Below are positions 30,701 through 41,644 of a stretch of 64,000 bases of DNA, piece after piece. Source of the DNA: Toxorhynchites rutilus septentrionalis (taxonomy: Eukaryota > Arthropoda > Insecta > Diptera > Culicidae); the NCBI RefSeq assembly GCF_029784135.1, contig NC_073746.1, positions 32,394,387 through 32,458,386 on the forward strand. The letters run 5' to 3'. Each line of letters starts with the position of its first letter. Within the stretch, counting starts at the first letter, position 1. The translations under genes and the position numbers were made by a program. The notes beneath the pieces are model-generated. The model did no database searches and was not told the DNA's origin. It worked only from the letters and a program-made list of their open reading frames with translations.

Positions 30701-31996
30701 CCCGACCACGACTTCGTTGGTTTGCATAGCCGATACCGAAGGCTGAAAAGCCCCCTTTCAGCGTCTAATAAACGGTGCACTATCTCATTAAATTTACCTG
30801 TTCATTTTTTTATTTACCTCCTTTCGCTCTCGCATTAACTTTGGCCGGTCGCTTTTCCCTGCCGACCCGATCGATACGATTCGCAACAGGAATCGAAACA
30901 TGGCGCAAATAATTTTCCCCCGGTCTGCTTTCGGGTGGTGTTTTATCATCATTATTATTCGGTTTATGCACGCGCAACTACTGAAAGGAATCACTACTCT
31001 GTGATTCGCAGATCGTTACCAACGCCGTTCAGTTTGTGTAGGAGACTTGAAGGCAGCGTTTTGAGCAGTTAGTAGGTTCTTGAACCTCAAGTAATGGAAC
31101 GTAACATTTTTGCTTGATTGGGGATTACACCTAGAATGTAATTGGACTGAACCTTATTTGACGTGATTCTGCCATTAATCCTATTCCGTTAGGATTGTTT
31201 TCAATGACGGAACTCTCGACCTAGGATACTCACATAGTATACATTGATTCTATCTTGGCCAAGAAGGTCCCTGAAAGCATTCGGATGATTCAAAAAACAT
31301 CTTGGTATAATCCCCTACAAAGTACTCTCCATGGACTGAAATTGTTAGCTTTTATACCTTTATTTGTACCATTTTTGGCCAGTAACTGGTGGGCGATTTA
31401 TGAACGTGACATCGTAGTCACGTTTTTGAAGCTATCTAGACCCTAGCTTATCACGTAACTCACCAAGTTTTACTGTCACTGTTGTGAATAATTTGAGAAA
31501 ATATCGGTATTAGAACAGAGGTGTTGGCGCGTATTTTATGAGTCCCGGCCAATTTAAAAAAAACTACTGTTTTGCAGCTCGTGATTTATTTCCAAACGAC
31601 TCAAAACTGAAATACATTAAGTATAAATTTCATGCTTGGCAACAATTCTATAAACATACATAAATAGTTTCCGTTTACAACTTCTTTTATATCCCTGTTC
31701 CTCGCTTCTCAGTCTATTATTTCTTTAGTTTTAACTCAATTCATATATAGTATTTGACTTCACTTTTTAATTCTCTAAACTGTTCAACTCTTAACCGTTT
31801 CGCTCTTTCCACTATCTATCGATTCATCTCATCACTCCCTATATCTAAAAAATTGTAAACAATAACAAACTGTTGTCAATCGGCAACAATAGCAATCAAG
31901 GTCTATCACAACGAGGTAGTTCAACCAAATGAAACAGCTCATCGATGTTTCAACAAGAGGAGTGATATTTTTTTCGATCTGGTGGGTCTAATCATT
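27777..31996. other. Long stretch without recognisable gene or repeat
   Basis: 27777-29040 is AT-rich to mixed, with no credible frame. 29040-31000 is more GC-rich and unlike the surrounding transposons; frames such as 29833-30204 plus (123 codons) have no known domain. 30480-31000 has several pyrimidine-rich and CpG-containing blocks. From about 31500 the sequence becomes the AT-rich trailer of the DD37E relic on the minus strand. I can support no exon. Conserved regulatory DNA is one possibility for 29.0-31.0 kb. Confidence 0.4.
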
Positions 31997-32307
31997 CTAT
32001 ATTCGAAGGACTGTTCGTTTATGTTTATGCTCATTATGCACTTTTTTCGCAAAATGAAGATTTATTACTCGAAAAAGCTTCTTCACAGTTTCCGGGTTAA
32101 CTTTTCGGCTTGCAGATAACCACATATTCTTGAACTCATCGAGTGACTGTGCTTCTCTACCATCCTTCTGAAGGTACCGCTCGATAATTGCCCAGTAACG
32201 TTCAACCAGGATTATTTGGTAGAATTATTAGCATTTTCGCGAATTTTACCTTGTATTTCTCCAGCAGTTTGAGGGTGGCAGCAGCACTTTCTTGCCAAAC
32301 TTGTCAA
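31997..32307 (-). pseudogene. DD37E transposase relic, C-terminal part
   Basis: On the minus strand the segment reads ATLKLLEKYKVKF (after the second Asp region), then in another frame ERYWAIIERYLQKDGREAQS, then SLDEFKNMWLSASRKVNPET, ending at a stop at 31997-31999. This aligns with the intact transposase at 7363-8379 (DVLEWYEANGVTF; EEYWAIMKHAL). The catalytic Glu neighbourhood (RPIE) is damaged by frameshift. The N-terminal part of the same gene lies at 34257-34583; MosquI copy 3 separates them. Confidence 0.75.
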
Positions 32308-34256
32308 ACGGGGCCGGGAGTTCAATATTTCGACAATGTTTGCATTACAACTATGTTGGTAATATGTAACCGATTACTCGTGGTTGGCTCGAGGTTAGTA
32401 TTACAAGTGTTTTCGTAATTGTGATGTTGCTGTCTCCAATGCTCTGTACGTGTGCCCGACACGGGATACTTCCTATTTGGATGCAGCTGAACATTAATCA
32501 GCAACGCCCCCCTAGTATGTATCCCATATCTAGCGTGGTGCGTCTTCTTGACTCGAGGAATCCAGGATAGAATGGTCACTAGCCGGCGCATTCATCAGCT
32601 CGTGTAGAGTTGTCATGAGCGATACAACCTTTGGCTCTTGTTGAATGATCAGTGGACTGCACAACCTTTGGCCCGTGTATCTGTAAAGAGTGTGTGTATG
32701 TATTGCCGCGACTAAGTAAAAGTTTATAGATCGGATAGGAGGGATATGAAACAGGGACACAACGAAGGAAACATCATTAAACGTTGACATCGGCGTTTCT
32801 GAGGAATAGGTATAGATGAAGCAGAAGATCAGGATCACGGCTACCTAAGATATCCCGGACGGGGATCTCCGATTGTCTGCCTTGTGCTCTCAGTGCTCTA
32901 GAGAGCTGAGAGCGAGCAGTATGGAACCGGATACACGACCAGACAACATGCTCGATGTCGTGGTAGCCATCGCCACAATCACAAAGATTGTTTGCTGCGA
33001 GCCCAATGCGATAGAGATGCGCGTTTAGGTTGTAGTGATTGGACATGAGCCGAGATATCACGCGAATGAAATAACGACCTACATTCAATCCCTTGAACCA
33101 TGCCCTCGTCGAGACCTTAGGGATAATCGTGTGTAACCAGCGACCGAACTCATCTTCACTCCACATGCGCTGCCTACTAACGAGTGTGTCCTGACGAGGA
33201 ATGTGAAAAAAATCATTATAAGCAATTTGCCTTTCAAAAAGTGTGCCTTCTGAAGCGCCCACCTTAGCTAGCGAGTCCGCATTCTCATCCCCCGGAATCG
33301 AGCAATGAGAGGGAACCCATGCTAAGGTAATCTTGAATAATTTTCCGACCAAAACACTCAATAGATGTCTTATTCTTGTTAGGAAATAAGATGAGCGTTT
33401 ATAAACTTTCAATGAGCGGATTGCCTCTATTGAGCTGAGACTATCTGAAAAAATAAAATAATGGTCGATGGGCAATGTTCCAATGATCCCTAGTGCGTAG
33501 TATATCGCACCCAGTTCAGCGACATACACGGAACAAGGATCTCTGAGTTTGAAAGAGGCACTGGAATTTTCATTGAAGATGCCGAAGGCCAGTGGACCCG
33601 TTTATGAGTGAACCGTCAGTAAAGAACATTTTATCAGATCTAACTTTCCCATATTTTTCCGAAAATATCGACGGAATAACATTGGAGCGTAGATGATCTG
33701 GGGTTCCATGGATTTTTTGTCGTATGGACAGATCAAAAATGAGAGAGGAATTGCAAAAGTATGGGAAGCAAACTTGGTTGGAGATGCCTGTTGAAGGGAG
33801 CACTTCATGGGTAAGGTACTCATGGTATAAAGACATAAAACTTGACTGAGTAATCAGTTGGAGCAGATATTCGAAGTTATCAATCACCAATGGATTCATG
33901 ATCTTGCAACGGATGAGAAATCTGTAGGAAAATTCTGTGAACCGAAGAGTAAGCGGGGGTACTCCTGCCAAAACTTCGAGACTCATCGTATGTGTCGAAT
34001 GCAAACACCCCATGGCTATACGCAAGCAACGATATTGTATTCTCTCCAGCTTAAGAGTATGAATCCTGGCAGCTGATCGGAAGCAAAAACTGCCATATTC
34101 TAACACTGATAATATCGTTGTTTTGTACAATTGAATGAGGTCTCCTGGATGGGCACCCCACCATGTTCCGGTTATTGTTTGGAGAAAATTGATTCTTTGC
34201 TGTCATTTCTGTTTCAAATACGCAATGTGTATTCTCCAGTTACATTTAGAATCAAA
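32308..34256 (-). mobile_element. MosquI-like retrotransposon copy 3, 5'-truncated
   Basis: Minus-strand sequence closely similar to the 3' third of MosquI copy 2: from TTTGATTCTAA (matching 56980) through the end of ORF2 and most of the 3' UTR to GAACTCCCGGCCCCGTT (matching 59140-59158). The 5' truncation is typical of target-primed reverse transcription. The last ~50 bases of the 3' UTR and the A-tail seen in copy 2 are missing here. It splits a DD37E transposase relic. It lacks the SINE found in the 3' UTR of copy 2 and so records the unoccupied site. Confidence 0.85.
32777..34256 (-). pseudogene. MosquI ORF2 C-terminal part (RT thumb and RNase H)
   Basis: The N-terminal half of this fragment (34130-33570) is the post-palm/thumb part of the reverse transcriptase: TTILSVLEYGSFCFRSAARI, then LERIQYRCLRIAMGCL. 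It runs into the first RNase H motif MFFTDGSLINGSTG. One extra base near 33590 then breaks the frame. RNase H continues at 33529-32777 with YVAELGAIYYALG, FSDSLSSIEAIRS and WVPSHCSIPGDENADSLAK, the four acidic positions of the fold. A C-terminal Cys/His motif NLCDCGDGYHDIEHVVWSC follows. Apart from the truncation and this single frameshift it is open, suggesting a fairly young insertion. Confidence 0.85.
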
Positions 34257-34583
34257 GTGTTGTCGTGTCCAGTTTACAAGTTTCATCATCCATCAAAATA
34301 TAACAGTCTCTTCGTTTTTTCAAGATCGTATCTAATCACCGGGATCGCTCCTTTGCCCGTTCGCGATCCATCTCAGTGTCTTGTGTTTCTTGTTGGTTCT
34401 GATGTCGTTCCTCCGTTTGATATTTTGCACGGCCCCAACGATAGCTTTGATTTTTTTCAGCAATTTTCTCGGCACATAGTCAGATTTATCGAACAGCAAA
34501 AGCTTCACACGTTTCTTCACTATTCGTGGATTGGAAGCTCCTCTTCTGCTCTTTAATCTTTTTGATAAATTGTTACATAGCAA
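34257..34583 (-). pseudogene. DD37E transposase relic, N-terminal part
   Basis: Minus-strand frame 34583-34332 reads RGASNPRIVKKRVKLL, then YVPRKLLKKIKAIVGAVQNI and RRNDIRTNKKHKT, aligning with the second helix-turn-helix and linker of the transposase at 7363-8379 (SSVRDVANKLNLSSSFVQR; GLRTYKVQKAP). Further on, in broken frame, EETVIF and MMKL/MDDE-like text corresponds to the first catalytic Asp region near 34290. The frame contains stops and shifts. With 31997-32307 it formed one gene before MosquI copy 3 inserted. Confidence 0.65.
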
Positions 34584-34758
34584 ACTTAAACTTTTTCACG
34601 AATTTTGCAAACTTTCTACAGGATAGTTCTTCGGAACAGTACTTTTGAAAAATCAAAAAACGAATGCTTGATCGATTCGTGCCATTTTGATAAATTAAAC
34701 TGTTTTTACACAAAAATCTAAAACGCCAGCATGCACATGCATAATGTCAACTGGTTAA

Positions 34759-34902
34759 TGCAGGATTCCTGGCCATTGCGGTGTAGAGGTAAATGAACAA
34801 GCAGATGAACTTGCCAGACGTTGCTCAAGCTTCACTGGTCTTGAATTATTCGGTGGAATTTCTGACTGTTTGTGGAAAAGTGAGCTGAAGAAATGAGAAG
34901 AC
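34759..34902 (+). pseudogene. RNase H fragment of an R1/LOA-like LINE
   Basis: The frame reads RIPGHCGVEVNEQADELARR, the fourth RNase H motif block of non-LTR retrotransposons (usually WxPGHxGxxGNExADxLAR), followed by LELFGGISDCLWKSELKK and a stop. It differs in sequence from the MosquI RNase H (WVPSHCSIPGNEKADSLAK), so it comes from another LINE family. A matching C-terminal piece is found at 35627-35800. Clade is a guess. Confidence 0.7.
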
Positions 34903-34979
34903 CGGGAAGTGATGGCCAGTTGGATGACTGCACAATTTAACCAAAACAAAAATGTCACTCCGAGCATTAAAATTGACGA

Positions 34980-35626
34980 ATTTGGCGCAGCGAGTAAAAT
35001 GAGGATGTTTTGTTTTTTTGGTATGAAATTTGTTCAAATTTTCTAGAAAAATCAGAATTTATCTTCAAATTTCCCGGTTTCACGTATTCTTTCTGCACTA
35101 AAAAGGTTAGAAAATCATCATTTTACAAAGTGCTATGTATATTACGAGGAATAGCTTGTCATAAGTATTGTAACTTTAATTTTTTTCAACTAAGTAAACG
35201 ATGAATAGGGTGTTTGGCGCTAAAAATACTGCAAATCCGTCTCGTATCGGCCCCTACATAATCAATGATATCAGCCAATTTTATATGATATCGATTTCAT
35301 CGCAATTATCCATAGTATCAATAACCGGTATGCATTATCAAACTTAAAATTTTCGAAGATTATCTATGACTTTGGTCAAATCGCGTGTTGAAATCATCGT
35401 AAATATACAAAACTCCAACTTTCTTACCATAAACTGACGACATTCAATGGCTGAAATGAATCTAAATTTAAATAAAATGAATAATCACCACCGAATCTCG
35501 CTTTTCAGTGCGTAAAATAAACAAACACCCTCACTTTTGTGGTTCTGAGCTCTAATGTAGATGTCGCATGGGCTGATTCAGCATGGCGTAAATCTTAATC
35601 TTAATAAGTAAGACCTCAGTACATTT
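34980..35626. other. No gene found between two pieces of a LINE relic
   Basis: AT-rich sequence that separates the RNase H fragment from its C-terminal piece; it may be an insertion. No element ends were recognised. Confidence 0.35.
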
Positions 35627-35800
35627 GATGTTCTCATAACAAGACACTGTCCGAGCAAATATTATCTTCGAAACATAGGTTTAGTACAAGGCGATATTCG
35701 TCGCTTTTGTAATGCAGGAAGCGATACCTCGGAACACTTACTCTGCAATTGCGGAGCTTCAACAAGACGCAGACTTCAACACCTTGATAAGGCCATCCTG
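35627..35800 (+). pseudogene. C-terminal Cys/His segment of an RNase H-bearing LINE
   Basis: The plus-strand translation contains NIGLVQGDIRRFCNAGSDTS, then EHLLCNCGASTRRRLQHL. This corresponds to the CxxC...H...C motif that follows RNase H in R1/LOA-like ORF2 proteins (family form: CRFCGEEDETSEHILCECPA). The first Cys pair is partly lost (RFCNAG). It continues the relic at 34759-34902 and is cut off by the F1 element at 35802. Confidence 0.65.
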
Positions 35801-35801
35801 C

Positions 35802-36394
35802 GTTGTGGTTGTAAAGACATTGGTCATTTAAGCAACATTGCATACTTGAAACCTTCGAAAAAGAATTGGATTACTTTTTGAAATGGGCCAATTTCTGGTC
35901 AAAGAATGAAATGTAGGAAAATGTTTATCTTTTCATAAAAAATATCAAAAAAAAATTAAGAAAAAATTATCCTGAAAAAAATTATTTTAAAAATTGAAAT
36001 TATTATTTATGAACTTTTGTCGAAGACATCATCTTTTTATGTAGTTTCTGGAATATGTACATGGTGCATTTTTGTATGGAGACTACTGAAAGAATAATGT
36101 TTTACTCGTAACATTTTTATGTGTTAAAAAAATTGAAATATGTTTTTTCAGTGTAATTTTTCTTTTACTTTTTTTTATATTTTTCATGAAAATTTGAACA
36201 ATTTCCTACATTATATCTTTCAGAATTTTTTAGGAATTATAGTTTTTGAGTTATATATTTTTGTAAGAAACTAAGAAAAAAAATTGGCCCTTTTCAAAAA
36301 ATGAATTCTAATTTTTCTTCCAAGATCAAGTATGCAAAGTTGCTTAAATGACCAATGTGTTTACACCCACAACGTTTCATTGCAATCTGAGATG
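35802..36394. mobile_element. Fold-back family F1, most complete copy
   Basis: Left arm GTTGTGGTTGTAAAGACATT, GGTCATTTAAGCAAC, TGCATACTTGA and AAATGGGCCAATTT; right arm the inverse: AAATTGGCCC, TCAAGTATGCAAAGTTGCTT, AAATGACCAATG and ACACCCACAACG. Middle portions also mirror (CTACATTATATCTTTCAG against GAATGAAATGTAGG). The outermost ~20 bases of the left arm (present at 4592) are missing. Non-coding. Confidence 0.7.
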
Positions 36395-36644
36395 TTGCTG
36401 CGATTGGCCAGTCGAGTTGGCATGAAATTCGTCGCTATAGCTTTCGATCTACTCCCTCGTCAATAAGCAGTAGATAAGCTTGAAGCGTCGTAAAAAAATG
36501 AAGCATATCACAATATATAGTTCAAAATCAACATAGTTCAAATCAACTATACGATGAATGAACATTCATGAAATTGGTGGTAAATGTTGATATTTTATCG
36601 TCAATCAAAATTGTCCGTTTTATAGAATGAACATCTATATCTAT

Positions 36645-37175
36645 CTATCTATATATATAAAAAAAATGGATTTCTGTCTGTCTGTCTGATTCTTATGGAC
36701 TCGGAAACTGCTGAACCGATCAACATGAAAATTGGTAGGTAGGGCTTTTTGGAGCCGAGAAAGGTTTTCGTGATAGTTTGAGACAAAATGCAACCAAATT
36801 TGGCATATTGAGGTTTTAGGGTGCAATAAATGTTTCTATGGTAGTTAGACACTCCAGTGGTGTCTGCCATACAAATGAAACACAAATTTCAGCATAGCTC
36901 GAGAATTAATCAAGCAAATGAAACCAAATTAGGCACATGGAGGTTTTAGGGTGCAATAAATGTTCTATGGTGGTTAGATACACCACCCCCCTCTCTTAAG
37001 GAGGGCTGCCATACAAATGAAACACAAACTTCTGCATAACTCGAAACTAAACAAGCCAAATTTGGGATGTGATGGTTGTGATGTGATGGGTACGAGAAAT
37101 GTTTTTATGGTGGTATGAGACCCCTCCCATCTCTAGAAAGCAGTGGGGGCCCCCCACTACGTTTCAACCATATAG
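36645..37175. mobile_element. Helitron-like or related non-autonomous element, incomplete
   Basis: Starts TCTATATATATAAAAAAAAT, then CTGTCTGTCTGTCTGATTCT and GACTCGGAAACTGCTGAACC, the inverted counterpart of the right end of 40823-41332. Internal segments with GTATGGCAG-type and CATACAAATGAAACACAAA blocks occur twice. The opposite end (ACTAGCTAACCCGGC) is missing. A TC start and CTAG-type end would fit a Helitron, but I did not find the diagnostic 3' hairpin, so the class is uncertain. A further start-like TCTATATAAATAAAAAAGAT lies at about 37319. Confidence 0.5.
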
Positions 37176-37629
37176 GACAATTGAACATTCTCGAAAAACT
37201 CTGAAGGAAAATGGGTAAATTAGAAAAATTCAATTCGCATGTGTTTTACAATTACTATATTCGTTCGAAAGTGGAAATGGATTTTAATGCGATAAAACGC
37301 ACTCCTATATCGTCTTCTATCTATATAAATAAAAAAGATCGCCGAATGTGTTGATAAGAGAAAGGAATTGTCCGATTTAGGGCTGTTTTCATTCTATCAT
37401 ATTTTTTGCATCAAACATTTATTCCATGTTACGGAGAAACATGTTATTTGCAAGTGATTGAAAAATCTTAAACGAGAATTGTGTCTGAAAATAATCTGAT
37501 ATTGAAATGTCGAGTTTTGGTAGAAGTACTGAAATTTTATAGTAAAAAATTATTTTAATATGTAGATCAAATAAAATTAAAAATACATTTTTGAGTATGA
37601 TTTTGAACAGTGCATTCAAAATATTATTG

Positions 37630-37905
37630 TTTCCCAAATAGTTAATTCAATTTCCAACAACTTTGTCCAGCATCACATTTTAATCAGACACATGGATTTC
37701 GAGTTATGATTTTTTTAAAGAAAGATCAATGATTTTAAATACGCACTTTTAAAAAATTAGTCGTAATTTAAATTGGTCATATGATGAAGAAAATTGTGAT
37801 TTTGGGTAGCTACCATCATGAGTACCAAGTTTCAAAAAAATCGAAGAGGGTGAGATCAGCGACCGACTGATTTTTGCGTGGGATTGCTCATAATGAATAT
37901 CTTCG
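37630..37905. repeat. Dispersed repeat family Y, copy 2
   Basis: Aligned by eye with 24530-24800: TTCCCAAATAGTTAATTCAA, GGATTTCGAGTTATGAT, GTCGTAATTTAAATTGGTCA and GGGATTGCTCATAA. Non-coding; family unknown. Confidence 0.55.
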
Positions 37906-40281
37906 TTCGAGTCTGATTCTAATACTTTAACATGTGGATGAAATCGATTCATTGATTCATGAATAGTAACAATACCCGATCTGCTCGAAATCTATCTGAT
38001 TGCCATAACATGATTGTTGTTATTGATCGCTAGTCGTGATCTCAACATCATGCTCCGTTTGCAGGAAGTTCACTTTATAATGTAAACATTACAATTTTCA
38101 TCTCCATTCCGTCTACCCTCCTATTCTTGCGATTGGAAAATGTTAAATCCAATGATCCTAACTCTAAAAGCCACGATTAGCTTTAATGTTGCTAAAGAGT
38201 TGATCACGGAAGCCGTAGTACTGGAGGAGTCATGCTGTCGGATCATTGCCTAGACTAATTAAGGTGGCGAAAAGTAACGATAGAAAAAAGATTAAATCCT
38301 GGCTCCCATCTAACCGATGATCACTATCATCCACAGCCACATTGGACGACACTTTCCGACAACATAATCTTCTCGAGATCCGATTGAGCTTGTTGTCTCC
38401 TCGATGTAACTAACTTCCAACAGATTAATCCTTCCGAGCGAAGCGATACTGGCGAGCGGAGCGCAGTGCAAAAAAAACTTTTTTACAGCATCATGATGTT
38501 CTCCCCCTCGAGCCAAACCTCCCCACAGAGTATAGGGTCTCGGGGCAGCTTACGATTGGTGAGCCCGTAATTGAGATGGCAAAAACCTGTTGACATAATT
38601 TGACTCGGTCTCATAAAGTCACCCGAAGAGAACAAGTCATGGAGAAATGGCGTATGTGTGGACAAAATGCGGCTGACTGCCGCGTTGGAGTCTGCGTTTC
38701 TGTGTTTTTTTTCTCCTCACTATAGAATGCAGTCTCCATCATGGGCTGTTAAGTCAGAGCAAACATGCGCTGAAAGTTGGAATTGTGCGATGGTGAGGGA
38801 GCAAAAACATCGTTGGCCAGGAATCTGAGGATCAGCAAGAAAAAAAAAAGATGGTGACGCGACAACGTTACACAAACATAAGAAAAACTGCACACCTCCA
38901 AACGACGGGTGACAAAAAGTTGTCGTCGCAATGGCTCCGTGTTCAGAGGAAAACATGGTAATTATTGGCCGGTCTGGCACGCTCGGTTCTTTTTCTTTTG
39001 TGGCTATATTAGCGTAATTTTCGCCGGAATGGACAGTCGCAAATGATACAGAATGCTGCTATCGCATTCTGTTTCGATAATTTCGGAATGAATATTTCAT
39101 ACAGCTTGCAGTTATCAACCGCGTTCCAAACATATAACTTTCCTGTTATGAAACGTTCGATGGTCCAATCGGAACACAGTTGAAAGTAAAGTTGTCGAAC
39201 GGTCAGCCTTCTCTGCAAACATTCTGATGCCAAATGGGACGGGAAGGAAAGTAACATTAAACAAGTTTTTTTGTTGTTGTTGCGTTTCTCCTATAAATTA
39301 TATTATTTTCTGCAATTTGGCTTCATTCCCAAGCGTTGTGGCAATTCTGCGATTATCGCGTGTCGCTTCCCGCTGTTTGCTGTTGGCTGCTCTGCTGGAA
39401 ATTGATTGGGCAACGTTTTACTTAATGACAACGCCGGAGTACCGAACAGGCCCTAAGGTACGCTGAAATGTCCAGCGCCTGGGCAACAGAGAGGGATTCA
39501 TTGCATGAATCACGAATTGGTAGCCACTTAAATGGAAGGCAACTGTAAGGGTTACAGAACACCACCTCCAAACTCGGCCCAATCAGTAAAACATCGAGAA
39601 AGCGTAATTATGCAAAAACGGCTCAATTTGCATGCAAATGTGTATGCATGACGCCTGCCACTCGTGTGTTTGTGTTTTTTGCTGTTGTTACTACTAGTTT
39701 TCTTCTCAACTACCGGCGGAATTCATTTTTTCCCCGGAACAACCCTGGAACATCACTACCCGCTGCAAGTTGTGTAGCTGGTAGCAGAGTTGCAATAATT
39801 GAGAAATTATGCATCATTTAAATTAATTTGTTTTATAATTATTTCGCCACTGCAGTTCTCCACTGTTGCACATCGTTGATAGACAGAACCTGAGCGATGG
39901 ATTCGTCTGTTGCAAGCGATCATAATGAAGTGCTTTTTTGCATCTTGTTTACCGATAAATGAGCGCAGTCACTTATTATGACAGCCACTTGTGAAGTGTT
40001 TTGTCGATGCCTGCATTGTAATGAACAACGGAGCCGGGTCGATTATTCGCTAGGAAGGGTTATTGCTAACAATAATTGATGGTTATGTTGGATGAATCTA
40101 TTCATGTTCAATATTATGTTGAAAGTTATATCATTTGTTCGCAAAATTTTGTATTGAGTTTTTTTTAAATATTTTTTAATCATGTTATGACTTTTTCTAA
40201 ATTCATGTATCGATCAATATTATAAACTATTTTGATCCCTCAGTTCCCATTTTTCTGATATACATGTGTGGTATACCTATA
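37906..40281. other. Unique stretch without recognisable gene
   Basis: Less AT-rich than the flanking repeats, especially 38150-39750. No frame above 86 codons and none with a known motif. No repeat partner in the window. Possibly host intron or regulatory DNA. Confidence 0.4.
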
Positions 40282-40775
40282 TTAGGGTGCCAATGAAAAT
40301 GGTCATCTCCAATATCAAAAAGTTACCTCATAAAAAATGCTCACCACCTCGAAAAAACACCCTATGCCAAATATCAGCTCAATCGAACTTAAGGGAGAGT
40401 GGCGCAAAGCGTTCAAAGTTTGAGTTTTTTGAAAATAGAAAAATCACCCAAGCTCCTTTTTCAAAAAAAAAAAACTCAAATTTTTACGTCTGTGTCACTC
40501 ATAAATGAAGTGCTATGAAGTGAATGAGCTAATATTTTACAAAGGGTATATTATCGTGCAACATTTCGGGCGAGTTCCGAATGAAAAAACGAGATAACTA
40601 TTGTTATTGCTACTCAAAACCATACGTTTCGTTTCGTATTCCGAAAAAGTCCCAGAGTGTCGATTTTTGACGAATAAACTTTTTCGAGATGATACTTTTT
40701 GTAACTTTAACTAACTTTTTGAAATTTTAGGATCGATTTTTACATTCATACATCCATACATTCATTGGCACCATA
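40282..40775. mobile_element. Fold-back family F2, copy 3
   Basis: The left end TTAGGGTGCCAATGAAAATG and its downstream blocks (CACCACCTCGAAAAAACACC, GAGAGTGGCGCAAA) match 3641 onwards. The right end TTCATTGGCACCATA at 40761-40775 is its inverse. The centre is shorter than in copy 1, about 490 bp in total. No clear target duplication. Confidence 0.75.
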
Positions 40776-40822
40776 CTGTACTAGTCCTAGAAATGGCTGT
40801 GCATAATGCATATATATATTGT

Positions 40823-41332
40823 ACTAGCTAACCCGGCAAACTTCGTCCCGCCCATTTACTTGATTAATTCTCGAGTAATGTAGAAATTTGTGTTTTATTT
40901 GTATGGCAGCCACCCGTAAGAGAGGGGGGAGGGGTATCTAACCACCATAGAAACATTCATTGTACCCTAAAGTTTCCATATGCCTAATTTGGTTTAATTT
41001 GCTTGATTAATTCTCGGGTAATGCAAAAATTTGTGTTTCATTTGTATGGCAGCCCCCCCTTTGAGTGGGGGAAGGACTGTCTAACCATCATAGAAACATT
41101 TATTGCACCCTAAAACTTTCACATGCCAACTTTGGTTTCGTTTGATTGGTTAATTTCCAAGTATGGCAGCCCCCCCCTTAGAGAGGGGGGAGGGGTCTCA
41201 AAATATCACGAAAACCTTCCCCGGCCTCAAAAACCCCTACATACCAATTTTCATGTCGATCGGTTCAGTAGTTTCCGAGTCTATAAGAATCAGACAGACA
41301 GACAGACATCACTCCATTTTTATATATATAGA
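40823..41332. mobile_element. Helitron-like or related non-autonomous element, both ends present
   Basis: One end is ACTAGCTAACCCGGCAAACT, the other TTTTTATATATATAGA after CAGACAGACAGACAGACATC. Inside, a module with TAATTCTCGRGTAATG, TTTCATTTGTATGGCAGCC and CATAGAAACATT is repeated about every 130-140 bases (40870, 41010, 41150). Read inverted, it begins TCTATATATATAAAAATGG and ends ..CCGGGTTAGCTAGT, compatible with Helitron TC...CTRR-T termini. No Rep/helicase coding. Confidence 0.5.
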
Positions 41333-41344
41333 TTGTCAGCAACC

Positions 41345-41644
41345 GAACACAGACAATAAAAAGTTTTTTAAATTTAGAGAAAAAGTTCTACAATATTGGC
41401 TAAATGTAGGCCAAGATGCAGTCATTCGATCTCTTCAATCATACCCCAAGAACTAAGTTCCCTTCATAATCTTGATGCTATTCCTCCTACACCACACAAG
41501 AAAAACCCAACTCGCAAAAGTAGAGTTTGTGCAACGAAAAACATAGGAAAGGAGACTCGATGTTACTGTCCGAGCTGTCCTGATAAGCCTCAATTGAGTA
41601 TTGGACTTTGTTACAAAGTCTATCATGAAGATAAGGTATTCTAA
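41345..41644 (+). pseudogene. piggyBac-like transposase C-terminal fragment
   Basis: The end of the frame at 41396-41644 reads HKKNPTRKSRVCATKN, then TRCYCPSCPDKPQLSIGLC and YKVYH. This is the Cys/His-rich zinc-binding tail that closes piggyBac-family transposases (C..CxxC..C..H pattern). Nothing of the DDD catalytic core is present upstream; an in-frame jump near 41450 and stops in the other frames show decay. It directly abuts the Helitron-like element, which may have truncated or carried it. No terminal repeats of a piggyBac element were seen. Confidence 0.7.
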
